Source: Marisa cornuarietis
Lineage: Eukaryota; Mollusca; Gastropoda; Architaenioglossa; Ampullariidae
Length of the DNA: 64,000 nt
Direction: 5' to 3'
Assembly: GCA_004794655.1 (NCBI GenBank)
Contig: SMMW01000046.1
Span: forward strand, 904,001-968,000
Under the pieces are notes generated by a model that saw nothing but the letters and a program-made list of their open reading frames with translations, ran no database searches and was not told the DNA's origin. Both the position numbers and the translations under genes were made by a program. Shown here one piece after another: positions 50,601 to 62,167 of the stretch (the first letter of the stretch is position 1; the number at the start of each line of letters is the position of its first letter).

Positions 50601-51200
50601 CTGCTCTGAATAAAACTCAAGGTTTTGATATGCTGCCAACATTAAATTTTTACCAGCAATAACACAGTACTTCATTGTTAAGTAACCATTAGTGTTTTTA
50701 AATCACTGAATCAACTTTAAAGAATGGAAGTTGATAAGAACTTTGAATTTGATACTGATATTCCATTTTACTCGGGCTTGTAGCTGCCTTTGCTCAAGGC
50801 AAGAACCCACGGGGATGGTGGGTTGTTTACATGTGTTCATATTCAGTCTTGCCTGAGCCTATGTGGCTGAAGAGGGTTATTGGTTACTTGTAGCCATCGT
50901 GCATCTCACTTTTAACCAGTCAGCAGATGGTTTCTGCTAGACCATAGAGTGGGAAAGTGGCTTCTTGCGCTCAGTAATTTTTCCTATTGAGTGCCTTTCT
51001 TTGTAAAGTAAAATTGAGTATGTATGGCTGTGTGTATAATATTATTCATTATGTGAATGTTGTGCGGCTTGTACTTGGTGTCTTACAGTGGAAAAGGAGA
51101 CACCGTGGTGAGCATCCTAATAGATCTAAATGACTTCTGGACGTACGAAAACCGGGAATACCTAGTTCCAGAACTCACTGAGGAAGCTGCAGCCTCTTGA
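41609..51200 (+). CDS. PPP2R3C: PP2A regulatory subunit B''-gamma, complete, 12 exons
   Basis: Regulatory B'' subunit that targets protein phosphatase 2A; in vertebrates (also called G5PR) it acts at centrosomes and in cell survival. Exons: 41609-41687, 44089-44207, 45152-45201, 45889-45943, 46163-46275, 46445-46613, 47031-47219, 47790-47926, 48290-48365, 49721-49858, 50047-50174, 51089-51200. They give 454 aa against 453 in human. Near-identical stretches include FGRISIMQFFNYVMRKVWLH, LENYILELIPTLPQL and FYSFYVCTAVRKFFFFLDPL. The EF-hand loop DKDRNGMLSKQE lies in exon 8, and a second degenerate one in exon 10. The first in-frame ATG (41609, preceded by an in-frame TGA) gives MTQTKKSKM; the human start corresponds to the second ATG at 41633. 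Stop is TGA. Confidence 0.95.
41688..44088. other. PPP2R3C: PPP2R3C intron 1 with microsatellite and LINE fragment
   Basis: This 2.4-kb intron contains GT, GA and AT microsatellites at 42350-42482 and a LINE fragment at 43350-43650 (separate entry). The remainder is AT-rich without recognised content. Confidence 0.6.
43350..43650 (+). mobile_element. CR1/L2-type LINE reverse-transcriptase fragment
   Basis: RVPQGSVIGPVLFIIYT at about 43358-43408 is the reverse-transcriptase B motif. From about 43555 the frame gives GPWLWNYLPFSVRHH followed by FNSHLKMCLF, the C-terminal end of CR1/L2-clade proteins (usual form: WNSLP..IR...FKS.LKTHLF). The segment between them is deleted or scrambled, so the copy is dead. 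Confidence 0.75.
44208..45151. other. PPP2R3C: PPP2R3C intron 2
   Basis: 944 nt, AT-rich. At 44460-44520 it has TTATATAGCACTTTA followed by GGCAGGCTCAAAGCACTT, which I recognise as a common dispersed repeat motif in invertebrate and fish genomes. No coding sequence was seen. Confidence 0.4.
47339..47500 (+). repeat. tRNA-derived SINE in a PPP2R3C intron
   Basis: GTGGCGCAACAGTTAACACC (A-box-like) and GGGTTCAGCTCTTG (B-box-like) sit about 40 bp apart at 47344-47412, as in a tRNA-derived SINE head. The remainder (to about 47500) is a non-tRNA body. The cloverleaf is not intact, so it is not a tRNA gene. Confidence 0.55.
48441..49530 (-). mobile_element. Mariner-type transposon, decayed, with both terminal repeats
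   Basis: Terminal inverted repeats of about 28 bp: GGGTTTCTGAAAAGTCGTGA from 48441, and the inverse of TTGGGTTGTCGGAAAAGTCA ending at 49530, each next to TA. The minus strand encodes the N-terminal part (RAGDFDLKDTPRSWRPTEVD, then RYTTQDIAETLNIHRSS, 49145-49330) and the catalytic part (FCHDNVRPNTSLITHQKLL, then EFGWDVLQNPS, 48700-48820). The usual YSPDLAPSD motif is shifted: a frameshift near 48710 moves SDFDLFRYLQNSL into another frame. At 1,090 bp it is shorter than the usual 1.3 kb. It lies in the PPP2R3C intron 48366-49720 in antisense orientation and cannot be active. Confidence 0.9.
50175..51088. other. PPP2R3C: Last PPP2R3C intron
   Basis: 914 nt with no coding similarity. A stretch around 50760-50960 is less AT-rich but matches no repeat that I know. 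Confidence 0.45.
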
Positions 51201-52700
51201 CATTGCAGGCTGCAGTGGGAGGTTTGTCTTGTTGGTGAGCATCACGAGGAAAAAGACGTCTTGGTGCTGTTATTTTCAAGCAGCGTTCTTTGGACTATGT
51301 CGAGCTTGTTGCTGTCCAGCTTTACAGGCTTAATGGGGTGGCATTTTGCTTGCAAAACATTGAGAAGAATGACAGTAGAAGTTTAATGGTTGCTGGTAAT
51401 AGTGGGTAGCATTAATGACTAAGACCAGCAGTAAAGGGGAGTACTTGAATTAACTTTCCCCCTAAAGGCTTGTGTTTGAAAGAAGTAGCAATACTTGGAC
51501 AGTAGGGTACAGTTACACTTTTTTTTTACAATTCAAAGTGCAAATTCACAGAGTAAGCTACTTTTGTTTTAACTGGACTAACTTGTTGAAAACCTGGCAG
51601 CAGCGTTTGTTGTTTAAGCCAAAGCATGATGCTAATGTTTATCAACTTATGTGTGAATGTTTGTGTAGACGCGTGTTTGCATTTGTGTGTGGCGAGTCTG
51701 AAGAGTGTTTATTTGCATAATTGTACTTGTATGTTTTTTCTGGTTTGTTTTGCATTTATGACCTGCAATATAGCACCATGTAAAGAATGTGTGAAGTATT
51801 CCTGTAAAGAGTAAACTTGTTTGGATATGCTATTAATCTATTAGAAATAGTGAAACTTTGATATAGCTGTAAAATGTCCTGCTATTTGAGATGTGTGCCT
51901 TGCTTCTTCTGTCACCTTGATAATAGTCATAGGTCCTTTGTCTTTTCCTTAAATGATGCCCCGAGCTGTACGCGATGATCATAATGGGACCCTTTGTAGT
52001 TCAGAAGAGAAAGAGTCAGTCCAGTGCCAGAGAGACTTTCCAGCATTTACTTTACACTTATATTTTTAAAGCATTGTGCATTTGGGGCATGCTCGTGAAA
52101 TCTAATTTTCATAGTAAACTTGCTAATTATCACTGCCTAACATTACCATGACAAAGTTTTCCTGATGTGCTTGGGTAAAAGTTCGTCCCTGTCATTAGGA
52201 GTGCAGTGTTGAAGACCAAAATTTTCTTGGGATCAACTTTTTTGTGAGGGTTAAAAATTCAGCAGCAATTAAGGCCTGGGTGAGAAGGTTGGCAGTAGTA
52301 GCATGAGCTGCTGAGGTCAATGCAAGAGTTTTTATTTGGTGATGTATGTTCTGTAGTGACATCTCACAGTGCCTGTGTGCATCCATGCGCCAAGAGAGGC
52401 TGCATTTGCTTCAGTTTGAGAACAGGCGGCCTTGTGCCTTTTCACCTCAAAAACTTAGCTGAATATCCACCCTTGTATAAATGCATGTATATCTATATGC
52501 TAGATTCTACTTTGATATGTGTGTGTGTCACCTTGCTTGTGTTAAATTTAGGCTACATAATAATAATAATGCATGGATCTTGATTTGTCTGTGAGTTTTG
52601 GTCACTTAGGTTGCATCTGGAACAAGTGAGCAGGCAGTCACATAAGAGGCACAGGTGTGTTGGAAATGTGTTTTACTGTTGAATAAAGGCACAGGATTTG
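51201..52700 (+). other. PPP2R3C: PPP2R3C 3' untranslated region (inferred)
   Basis: About 1.5 kb of AT/TG-rich sequence without transposon signatures runs from the stop to AATAAA at 52682-52687, followed after some 20 nt by a GT-rich stretch (TTTTTGTGGATTGCTGG). That is the usual cleavage-site layout. Earlier termination cannot be excluded, because no other AATAAA was seen before it. Confidence 0.5.
52682..52687 (+). promoter_or_regulatory. PPP2R3C: Candidate poly(A) signal of PPP2R3C
   Basis: AATAAA with a GT-rich downstream element at about 52706-52725, 1.48 kb past the stop codon. Confidence 0.55.
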
Positions 52701-52978
52701 CTCCATGTTTTTGTGGATTGCTGGTTACTTTGGTTTACCAATGAACAAATAGAGCAGACTATTTTCTTCTGTGTTCCTGGGATCAGACTATTAATATATA
52801 TTGAAGTAGAAAAATTGAAGTAGAAAATTCTCGTCCAGATGCTCAATATTCTTGCTTCCTAACATTATACAGTACAGGGGAGCAGTTAGCCTTGCTAGAG
52901 CAAATGTGTTGGAACCTGAAAGCACACACTAGCTGGTTTCATAGGATGTAGCATAGTTCCCCCATTTGATTCTGCTTT

Positions 52979-53100
52979 GGAATGGGTACCTGACTCTCCA
53001 ACGGGTTGGGGAAGGTAGGGTAACGAGGGAGAGGTGGTGTGCACTGCTCTCATAAAAACTGACCCTGACCCTGAAATGGAATGCACCTTGGAGAGGAAAA
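52979..53100 (+). repeat. SINE body fragment
   Basis: GGAATGGGTACCTGACTCTC, GGGTTGGGGAAGGTAGGGTA and CTGCTCTCATAAA match the body of the repeats at 35848 and 39395. It lacks the tRNA-like head and the A-tail. Confidence 0.55.
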
Positions 53101-54129
53101 CATAATGTCCCCTGAGTGTGCAGTGTAGTGAAAGGGAACTGCATAGTCCATACAAACAGTGCTGTATCTTCAGTCTTGTCTGTGTTCACATTACTTCATT
53201 CAGCATGGACATGAGGATTGACTGGTAATGTGACTGATCAGATCAGATCACTTTTGACTTAACCTATGAGATGCTGTCATGTTGTAAAGTCATATGCTAT
53301 ATTTGTCAGAACTGGTCATGAAATCATTCCAGATTTGTATCTAAGTTTTGGAACTAAACAAAGATTTGTGTGGGCATTTTGCTTTCTGTGTGAAAAGGTA
53401 TGTGCCTCTGGATGGGGTAGGGTGTATGTGTGAGAAGGGGTGAGCAAGAACAGTGGGATGTGTAGCCACAAACATAACTGGAGAAACCTATAAATGCTTC
53501 TCTCTGATGTTAGGCCATTTTCACTTGGAAGTAAACTAGGTGCCGCCAGCAGATGTATGATAGCAACTTTCTTAGGTTGGTGTATTGAATGATGTAATTT
53601 TCAATCAGGACTTGCCAGTCTAAGGGATAAGACAACGCCGGTGCTAGGGGGTGGCGAGTAGGGGGGACTGCTCTAGGCCCCATGCATAGCGCCTGGTGGG
53701 ATGGTACCTCAGGAGATCGAGATAATTCATAGTTTGCACAATCTCTGAAATTCCAAGAACTCAAATTGCCTTCCCTTTCAGCAGAGTAAAAGTAAATTCT
53801 GTTTGCGGAATTACTTTTAAAGCCGGTTCTTTCCCCCATTAAACTTCCCTCATCAGAAAGCTGTCAAATTTGACGCGATAATCCTTTGAAGAGATGACCT
53901 GTGGTGGCAACATGGTTTGGAAAGGCCCCACAATTTTTGTTGCCCACATCCCACTATAGCGCCGACTGGAAAGGATGTCAAGAGCACAACTAACTTCAAG
54001 CACTTCGCAGTCCCTGCGTTTCCTTCGCTGTTTTAGAAGTCAAGAAAACAAACTTAGGTGAAAGGGGCACTACTTCAGCCGTGCTTGTTGATTTGCTAGT
54101 TACTTCCCTTTAATGCGTTGGCGTATAGC

Positions 54130-54600
54130 TTATCCGAGTCAATCAATCAATCCTCTTCGTGCTATTTGCACATAAGGCCTCAACCAGAGCCCGCCACTGA
54201 TGTCGATCGGCTGAAACTCGCTCCAGGCGACCCCATGTCCAGCCCTTTCCTTTCATCTGCCTTTCCACTGTTCTTCTCCAGGTTTCCTTTGGGCGGCCTC
54301 GTTTTCTTCGGCCGTCTGGAGTCCATCGTAGGGCGATTCTGGAGAGGTCTGCTGTCTGCTGGCGGAGCACATGTCCAATCCATCGCCAACGCCTTCGTTG
54401 AACCTGCGTGGTGATGGACTTGGTTTCAGTTCTTTGGTGGAGTTCTTCATTGGTGATGGTGTTTGGCCAAAAGATGTTAAGTATGCGCCTGAGGCATCTG
54501 TTTTGGAAAAGGTCAAGCCTGTTACCGATGTTTTTGGTCATCTTCCATGTTTCTGATCCATAAAGGAGGGTGCTGATCACATTTGAGCTTATTCGAGTTC
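54130..54600 (-). mobile_element. Non-LTR reverse-transcriptase C-terminus (RTE-like), fragment
   Basis: The minus strand holds an open frame of about 145 codons with TLLYGSETWKMTK, RCLRRILNIFWPNTITNEEL, RRWRWIGHVLRQ and RKRGRPKETWRRTVE. This order (YGSE.W, then LRRI..I.WP..I.N.EL, then WIGH, then GRP..TWRR) is the conserved end of RTE-like reverse transcriptases. The catalytic core is missing, so it is a 5'-truncated insertion. The frame is still open, which suggests moderate age. Confidence 0.85.
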
Positions 54601-55856
54601 AAGATGTGAAAGTCAAAAAGTCGGGAATCGCTTGGTAAACAAATAAAAAAAAATTATAAATAAAATAATGTCCTTTCACCTAGTGTGGATGGGATAATTA
54701 ATAAGGGGGAATGCAGACTACCCTATTTAAGTCAATTATACACAGCTGATGTCTTTGAGGGTATTTAGTAAGACGTCATCCCCCAGTTGTGTGAAAATTA
54801 TCTCTGAGACACATGACAGCAACAGGAAAAAAGCCCACACGAAGTCGTCTTACTTTACTTGCGTTGATTAAATAAATAAATAAATAAATAAAGGACGAGC
54901 ATTGGTCCCACTCGCCTTCGTGTTACGAAAAATCGCGAGTATATTCCTACAACACCAACTTCTATGGGGAGGAACGACGGTACTTCAGTTTTATTCCAGT
55001 AAATTCAATAATTAAGAAAGAAAAGTCTGTTTATAATGTCGTTACTCTCATTTTTAGAGTGAATAACATTTGGACTTCACATTAAAAAGAGCTTTCTGTG
55101 TGAATAAAGTCTGTGTGACAGAATGGAAGAAGGCGCGACGACCACTCTCTCTTGATTCAGGTCGCATTTCAGCCCCAGGAAACCTTCTAACATTGTTCCA
55201 CTTCCCCAAAAAGCTATTCACAAAAATTATAATGATAATAGCACTAACCCCTCTTGTATTAAAAACTCTGGAAACAAATAAAAATTTATCATAACATCTA
55301 AAGGCGGGGAGGAGTATTCAAGATGCAAAATTGTTCATATTGAATACTTTATATAAACATTTGGGAAACCGAAGACACATGCAAGACTGCTTTTTGCAGA
55401 TTTAAGTTCTGCTTTAGATACTATACAACCATACGTTTTAGTACTTGGACTGATTTTAATCTTTCACATTGGTTCTATGTGTATTGGATTCTGGGGCTCA
55501 CAGACAGCGTCCTTGCAGTCCAGGTATTCAATCACAGATGAATTGTCAGCTGTGTGTGACATTTGTACCTCAAGAATAATCTAGGTGTAAGTGCGGTTTT
55601 CTGTTTTGCTATGAGGCACCACCTCTCTTATTCTTAGCTTGTAAATATGATTTGTTGTGGTTTTTCGTATGTTTATAACTGAGCTGGCTTCCCAAGTTAT
55701 AATTATCCATTGAGATTAAAAAAAGTTTTACAACAAGTCGTTAGGGTAATATGATAATTATCATTACATCATAACAATCACTGCTAGGCTGAGGAGGAAA
55801 ATGCCTCACTCGAATATATTAACACGCAGCACAAGCTCACGTAAAGAACATACAAG

Positions 55857-58800
55857 AAATGTAGCAGGGACGTGTTTTGAAGACTAGCTACAACGGGAGC
55901 CACAATCTTTGACAGTCGACCTTTTTGCGTCTTGCCCTGAATTTAGAAGTCAAGCGCTTGGAAATAAAAATGCCCCCTGCTAAAGTGTTACTGATTGGAA
56001 GTGGGGGACGAGAACATGCTTTCGCTTGGAAACTGGCGCAGTCCGCAAATGTTGAGGCAGTGTATGTTGCCCCTGGAAATGCGGGAACTAATGATGGAAG
56101 AAAAATGAAAAATGTTGATTTGAATCTGAAGGACTTTGATGCAGTGTCTAGTTGTTGCAAAGAACAATCAGTATCCTTGGTTATTGTTGGACCAGAAGAC
56201 CTACTGGCAGAAGGCATTGCTGATCATCTGTCAAAAAAAGACATTGGATGCTTTGGGCCATCTGCTTCCGCAGCAGAGATCGAATCAAGTAAAGACTGCG
56301 AAGCAGTTTATGATTCGCCATGGAATTCCAACGGCTCAATTTAAATCTTTTACCAATGTCAATGAAGCCTGCCAGCCTATCATGAATGCTGACTATGCAG
56401 CCCTCGTGGTTAAAGCTAGTGGGCTAGCTGGAGGCAAAGGTGTCGTTGTGGCAACTACGCAAGAAGAGGCCTGCCAAGCTGCACAGTGCATGTTGGTTGA
56501 CAAGATCTTTGGTGCTGCAGGGGACACAGTGGTAGTGGAGGAACTCTTGCAGGGGGAGGAAATTTCAATACTTGCATTCACGGATGGTGAATCTGTAGCC
56601 ATGATGCCACCTGCTCAGGATCACAAACGTCTGGGCGTTGGAGACACTGGCCCCAACACAGGGGGGATGGGTGTTTACTGTCCATACCCAAAGATTAATG
56701 ATGCAGAACTGCAGTTTGTCAAGGAAAAAATCCTGCAAAAACTTATAGATGGTATGCAAAAGGAAGGACGAAAGTTTATAGGTGTGGTGTGTGCAAATAT
56801 TATGTTAACAAAAGAAGGGCCAAAAGTGCTAGAGTTCAACTGCCGGTTTGGTGACCCAGAGGCACAGTCTTTTATGCCGTTGTTGACATCAGACCTGTAT
56901 CTGACGTGTAAAGCGTGTGTAGAGGGAAGGCTGAAAGAATTCCTGCCTAAGTTTGATGAGCATCACGCTGCACTTGGTGTGGTCCTGGCCAGTGGGGGAT
57001 ATCCAGGTTCTTATAAAATAGATCTTGAAATAAGAGGAATACCAGAAGCTGAGGCACATGGCCTAATAGTCTTTCATGCGGGCACGAAAGTAAAGGATAG
57101 AAAGATTCTCACAAATGGAGGCAGAGTGCTTTGTGAGGTTGCAGGAGACACTGACCTGGTAACAGCCTCTGAGGGTGCCCAGAAAGGCGCAGCACAGATC
57201 CAATACGATGGGGTGTTTTACAGGTCAGACATTGGCTTCAGGGTTCTTCGCAGCAACAAGACACGAAGGGACAGCGTTTCTAGCTACATAAGTGCCGGAG
57301 TTGACATTGCTGCTGGAAATGAGCTTGTCGAAAACATCAAACCTCTGTCAAAATCAACACATCGCAGAGGTTGCATTTCTGCACTAGGCATGTTTGGAGC
57401 CTTGTTTGACATAAAGGCTGTAGGATACCAAGATCCCATCTTAGTGTCAAGAACAAATGGTGTTGAAACAAAACTCAAAGTTGCACATGCTGTTGGAAAA
57501 CATAATACAATAGGCATAGACTTAGTTGCCATGTGTGTGAATGATATTTTGGCACATGGAGCAGAACCTTTGTTTTTTCGTGACTACTTTGCCACTGGCA
57601 AGTTGCACGTAGGGTTGACAACTGATGTTGTGCATGGCATTACAGAAGGTTGCAAGCAGGCTGGCTGTGCTCTTGTAGGTGGAAAGACGGCAGAAATGCT
57701 GGGGATCTATGCTGGTGAGGATTATAACATTACTGGCTTTGCAGTTGGGGCAGTGGAGCGTAGCAAGATGCTACCAAGAATGCATGATATTCGTGTTGAT
57801 GATGTTGTCATTGGTTTGGCCTCAAGTGGCCTTCACACCAAGGGTTATAGTCTGGTTCAGAGACTGATTGAAAAGAAGGAACTACGATATGACATGCCAT
57901 CACCATTCAAGACAGGCAACACTTTAGGTGTTGATCTTTTGACGCCGACAAAGATATATGTAAAGTCCTTATTGCCATTAATGAGAAAAGGAAAAATAAA
58001 AGCCTTTGCACACATCACTGGAGGTGGGCTACTAGAAAATCTTCCCAGGGTGCTGCCTGAAGACTTAGAGATCCGCCTGGATGCCAAGTCGTGGTCGACA
58101 CCACCTGTTTTCGGTTGGATTTCAGAAACAGCCAATGTAAGTGAAAAAGAAATGGCACAAACTTTCAATTGTGGCATTGGTGGAGCTCTTGTCATCAACA
58201 AATCTGATCTTCAGCTAGTGTTGGATCAACTTGCTGAAAGTGGGGAAAAAGCCTCTGTCATTGGAGTGATGGAGCAAAAATCAGGTCTGGATCGGGTGAC
58301 AATTAAACATTTGAAGGCTGCTCTGGCCCAGTCTTGGAAAAAAGTGCCAGGTGTAACAGGAAAGATGAGGGTTGCTGTCCTGATATCTGGTTCAGGAACA
58401 AATCTTCAAGCTCTTATCGACCATACCAAAAATCCAGCAACTAACAGTGCAGCAGAGATTGTCCTGGTGCTTTCCAATAAACCTGATGTTCAAGGCTTGT
58501 ATCAAGCGCAGCAGGCAGGCATAAGTACAAAGGTAATAAACCACAAGAATTACAAGACAAGAGAGGAGTTTGATGCTGCGCTCCATGAATATCTGCTGGC
58601 TGGCGGAATAGAGATCGTCTGTCTTGCTGGCTTCATGCGTATTTTGACAGGCGAGTTTGTATCAAAGTGGAACGGAAAAATGCTGAACATTCACCCTTCA
58701 CTTTTGCCGTCCTTCAAAGGAGCCCATGCTCACAAGCTGGTGTTAGAAGCTGGTGTGCACATAACAGGCTGTACAGTACATTTTGTGGCTGAGGAGGTTG

Positions 58801-60122
58801 ATGGGGGTGCGATCATTGTGCAAGAGTCGGTGCCCGTCAATCCTAGTGACACAGAGGAATCACTTTCAGAGCGAGTCAAGGCTGTTGAACACAAAGCTTA
58901 TCCTGCCGCACTTGAGCTTCTGGCAAGTGAACGAATTCAGCTGCAAGAGAATAGAAAACTTCTGTGGAAATGATTGCAGAGAAAATAAAAATGCTTTGCC
59001 ACACTCATATGTGGAGGACTTACTATGTTTTGAAATTTGGTGTAAAACTGATTGAAAATCAATGTTATAAAATATAAGAAAATATTATAAACCTATAAGC
59101 TCTATGCCAGGGTATTTTTTATGATCAACATTAAAGATATCACATTTGATTTTGTTCATACTGTTTAAACTGTCTGCCCAGCATTGTTGACCAAGTAGCA
59201 GTTTTATTTGGATTACCATACTTGTTTATGGAGGTTTTTGTAAGCTGGGTTTTATTTAATTTTGTTCAGGCATGCATCTTCAAACATCACCAGCCACATA
59301 TTATGGTTTTGTTTGTTTGAATAAAATTTCAGACGCTTGTATGAAAGATATTTGCATGCAGGTTTCACTGATCTGAATAATCTACAGAGTTTAAGTTGTT
59401 TACTTCATCTGCATATGTTTGATGATGTTCTTTGAAATCGGTTTTATATTGTTTTCTATATTCTTTGTCTTTTTTGTCTTAAATTATCTGGGTTCTCACA
59501 AAGGGAAAAGCAGCATATGCTTCATTTTCAGGTGAGCTTAAAAAAAAGCGGAGTGAAGATGCTCTTTCTATCAGTTTTTTGGTGCTGCTTTGGAACAAAA
59601 GTGTTATACTGTAAAAAATGCTCAAGGGACTTATCTCTGTCATGTTAAAGGAGTACCAATGATAGATAATGCAGTTCACTGCAACATCTCATTTAGGGAG
59701 TATCAAAAAGGTTTGTTTTGTGTAAGGTAGTTATGTCACTAACTAGAATAGCTGTAGAATTCAGCCACAATTAATTTATGATAAGCACAACTAGAGTATG
59801 GCACCAGAGTTGATGTGTGCAGCATCTCGCAAGGTATGCAAATATTAAAAAAATTTACTGTGGTATTTGGTTTCATGATAACGATTGGTTTGGCAGTAAA
59901 GTGTTTCACTTAAGAGTATTTCATGATGACCGCTTGGCAAATCTGGAATATGGTAAAGGGCTACCCTAATAGGCCATGAGGACACAACCTAAGTGAATGC
60001 AGCAGTTTCAAACGATCTTGTGGCATGTACCCTTTTCCCCAAAAAGGCTTTTCTCATTTTGTGATGTAGATGACAAAACACAAATTAAAATTATTTCTGA
60101 ACGAGAAAAAAAAATGTAACAG
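55857..60122 (+). pseudogene. GART: GART (GARS-AIRS-GART) intronless retrocopy with a frameshift
   Basis: Trifunctional purine-synthesis enzyme in one polypeptide: glycinamide ribonucleotide synthetase, aminoimidazole ribonucleotide synthetase, then GAR formyltransferase. The coding part starts ATG at 55970 (MPPAKVLLIGSGGREHAFAW) and stops TGA at 58971-58973. Animal GART genes have many introns; this has none. At 56294 the frame shifts (IESSK, then TAKQFMIRHGIPTAQ); two bases are missing relative to human spacing. After it 890 codons are free of stops. GARS motifs GGKGV, GPNTGGMG and FNCRFGDPEA and the transformylase motif NIHPSLLPSFKG are intact, but AIRS motifs are altered (see findings). 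An A9 run at 60106-60114 lies 17 nt after ATTAAA, and AAATGTAGCAGG (55857-55868) nearly equals AAATGTAACAGG (60111-60122). A frameshift from sequencing error cannot be excluded. Confidence 0.82.
60084..60114 (+). terminator. Poly(A) signal and A-tail of the GART retrocopy
   Basis: ATTAAA at 60084-60089 and nine adenines at 60106-60114 keep the spacing of a polyadenylated mRNA end. An AATAAA only 11 nt past the stop (58984-58989) seems not to have been used in the copied transcript. Confidence 0.55.
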
Positions 60123-60417
60123 GTATACAAAATAAACAAATGTCCTTAAATTCGGTGCACTCAGCACACATACGTATAAATACGTTAATCTAATAACAGA
60201 GTCAGAATGGGTAGCACACCCTAGGCCCTAACACCGCCTGTGGAAGTACACACTCAGTCTTCCAGCGCGTGCTTAAATTCTACCCACTCTAAAATTGAGG
60301 TTCACACCCGCAGTCCTCCACTTAACCTTCTTACAGTTCTGGTTTTTTTTAATTTTTAACAATCCCTCCCGTAGGAGGTTTAAAAGGTCACCCTGTGCTT
60401 CACTCTACCTTAAATAG

Positions 60418-62167
60418 CATGAAATAGCAAAGTGGCTCAAATATAATGGCTTTAAACTTTCAGCCACCAAAACACAGGCAATAATATTCCAAAAACCAAA
60501 CCAGAAGACAGAATACCCCAAATTAACACTAAACCAAACAACCCTTGACTACAGTCCACAGATACAATTCCTAGGAGTGATCTTCTCGGAAATAACAAGC
60601 TGGACCCCGTATGTAGACAAAATAACAAAATCTGCCAAAAAAGGAATAAACCTAATGAGAGTAGTTAGTGGAAATAACTGGGGAACTAATCCTAAATCTC
60701 TTCTTAACCTCTGTCAGGCTCATGTTATGTCTAGACTATTATACGCAGCCCCACTGCTAGTCCACCTTCGAGTAAACCAACTAGCTAAACTTCAGTCAGT
60801 ACAGGCCAGGGCACTAAAAGTAGTTCTGGGAGTACCATCGTACACACCAAACCTAGCAGTACTGGCGGAAATAGGTCAGAAACCTATAGAATTAATAATA
60901 AAAGAAAGGACAGCTAGCTACTACTACAAAATTCAATGTCTCCCACCTGACCATCCAGTCCGACAGATTCATGTTCAACCCCACAGACACAGAACAGGCC
61001 GCCCCACCCCACAGCCAACTACAACAACACATACAACAGTTAGAAAACACAAAGGGAGCAGAAACTAACATAACAGCTCCTTACCCACCAGACAACATAC
61101 GAACACCACCCTGGACACTTCCACACCCACAGATAGACCTTGACCTCACCAAATACAACAAAGAACAGCACCAAGCCCAAATCACTGCAGAAACAAAGCT
61201 CAAGCTAAACACCACATACAAAGAACACGTGCAGATTTATACTGATGGATCCCATGACCCAGAGACAAACACAACCGGATTAGGAGTATACCAACCCGGT
61301 AACATCACCATCTCCAGCAGACTCCCAAAACACACTTCAATTTTTACAGCTGAGCTGACGGCCATACTGACAGCTCTCCATACACTTCATCTCGGAATGA
61401 AGGACACAACGCAACAACAATATGTAGTAATTTCAGATTCACTGTCAGCACTTCAGGCTTTAAAAAACAAATCCTCAAACAGAATAGATATAGTATACAA
61501 GATACTGTCCATCATAAAGAAAATCAACCAGAAACAGGGAGACATTAAGTTCTTTTGGGTTCCTTCCCACATAGGAATAAAAGGAAATGAAGAGGCAGAT
61601 AAACTAGCTAAACTGGCAGTAAAACAAGAAAATAACCCTAAAGTCACCACCCTAAACATCTCCATTTCACCAGCAGAGAGAAAAATAAAACCATAATAAA
61701 ACCAGCAATAAAAATAAGGTGGCAAGAAAAATACAAAAATGAAGGTAAAGGTACTAGGAGACTGATAGATGAACAGCCTAGTCTCACCTTGATGTACCTA
61801 ACGTCAATCAGGTCGGACCAAACTAAAATAACCAGAATGAGGCTTAGTGGAGAATATTATAAAATGTATAAATACCCACCTTCATGTGCATGTGGGGACA
61901 GACTTAGCACCCCGCATGTACTGTTGGAATGCAATGAAAATAAACCAGAGAGAGAAGAACTAAAACATTTCCTAGATAAGTATAGACTGGGACTAAACCT
62001 CAGAAACTGCTTCAACCCACCTAAAGAACTATGGAACAGAATACTGTCACTAGTAGTAGTAATAGCAACAAGCCACCCAAACTCTAGTCTAATATAAAAT
62101 AAGAATAGGGGTAAACAGGATAACATAGCCATCCACACTGGAAAAATAAAATAAAATAAAAAAAAAT
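60418..62167 (+). mobile_element. RNase H-bearing non-LTR retrotransposon, 5'-truncated, with A-rich tail
   Basis: The frame opens at 60418 within the end of the reverse transcriptase (WLKYNGFKLSATKTQAIIF, then QFLGVIF). It continues through the thumb region (LLYAAPLLVHLRVNQLAKLQ, then ALKVVLGVP) to about 61000. In another frame follows RNase H with its four acidic residues: IYTDGSHDP, FTAELTAIL, VISDSLSAL and IKGNEEADKLA. A third part (61690-62097) has the knuckle CACGDRLSTPHVLLEC and a stop. Two single-base shifts, near 61000 and in the A-run at about 61685, break the ORF. The 3' end is A-rich (62140-62167). It resembles the I-group of LINEs; exact clade not determined. Confidence 0.85.

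Larger units (their letters stand above)
52701..55856. other. Intergenic spacer between PPP2R3C and the GART copy
   Basis: It contains a SINE body (52979-53100) and an antisense LINE fragment (54130-54600). An AAAT repeat, (AAAT)5-like, lies at about 54868-54892. The minus strand at 53510-53839 has an open frame with RAVPPTRHPLAPALS, which I do not recognise. Nothing else is supported. Confidence 0.5.

Noticed and set aside
53510..53839. 109-codon minus-strand frame with RAVPPTRHPLAPALS
   Set aside because: No family recognised, no splice or promoter context; it may be an old repeat.
55925..55969. Upstream extension of the GART frame to 55925
   Set aside because: It would need a TTG start; the first ATG in frame at 55970 matches the N-terminus of the family.
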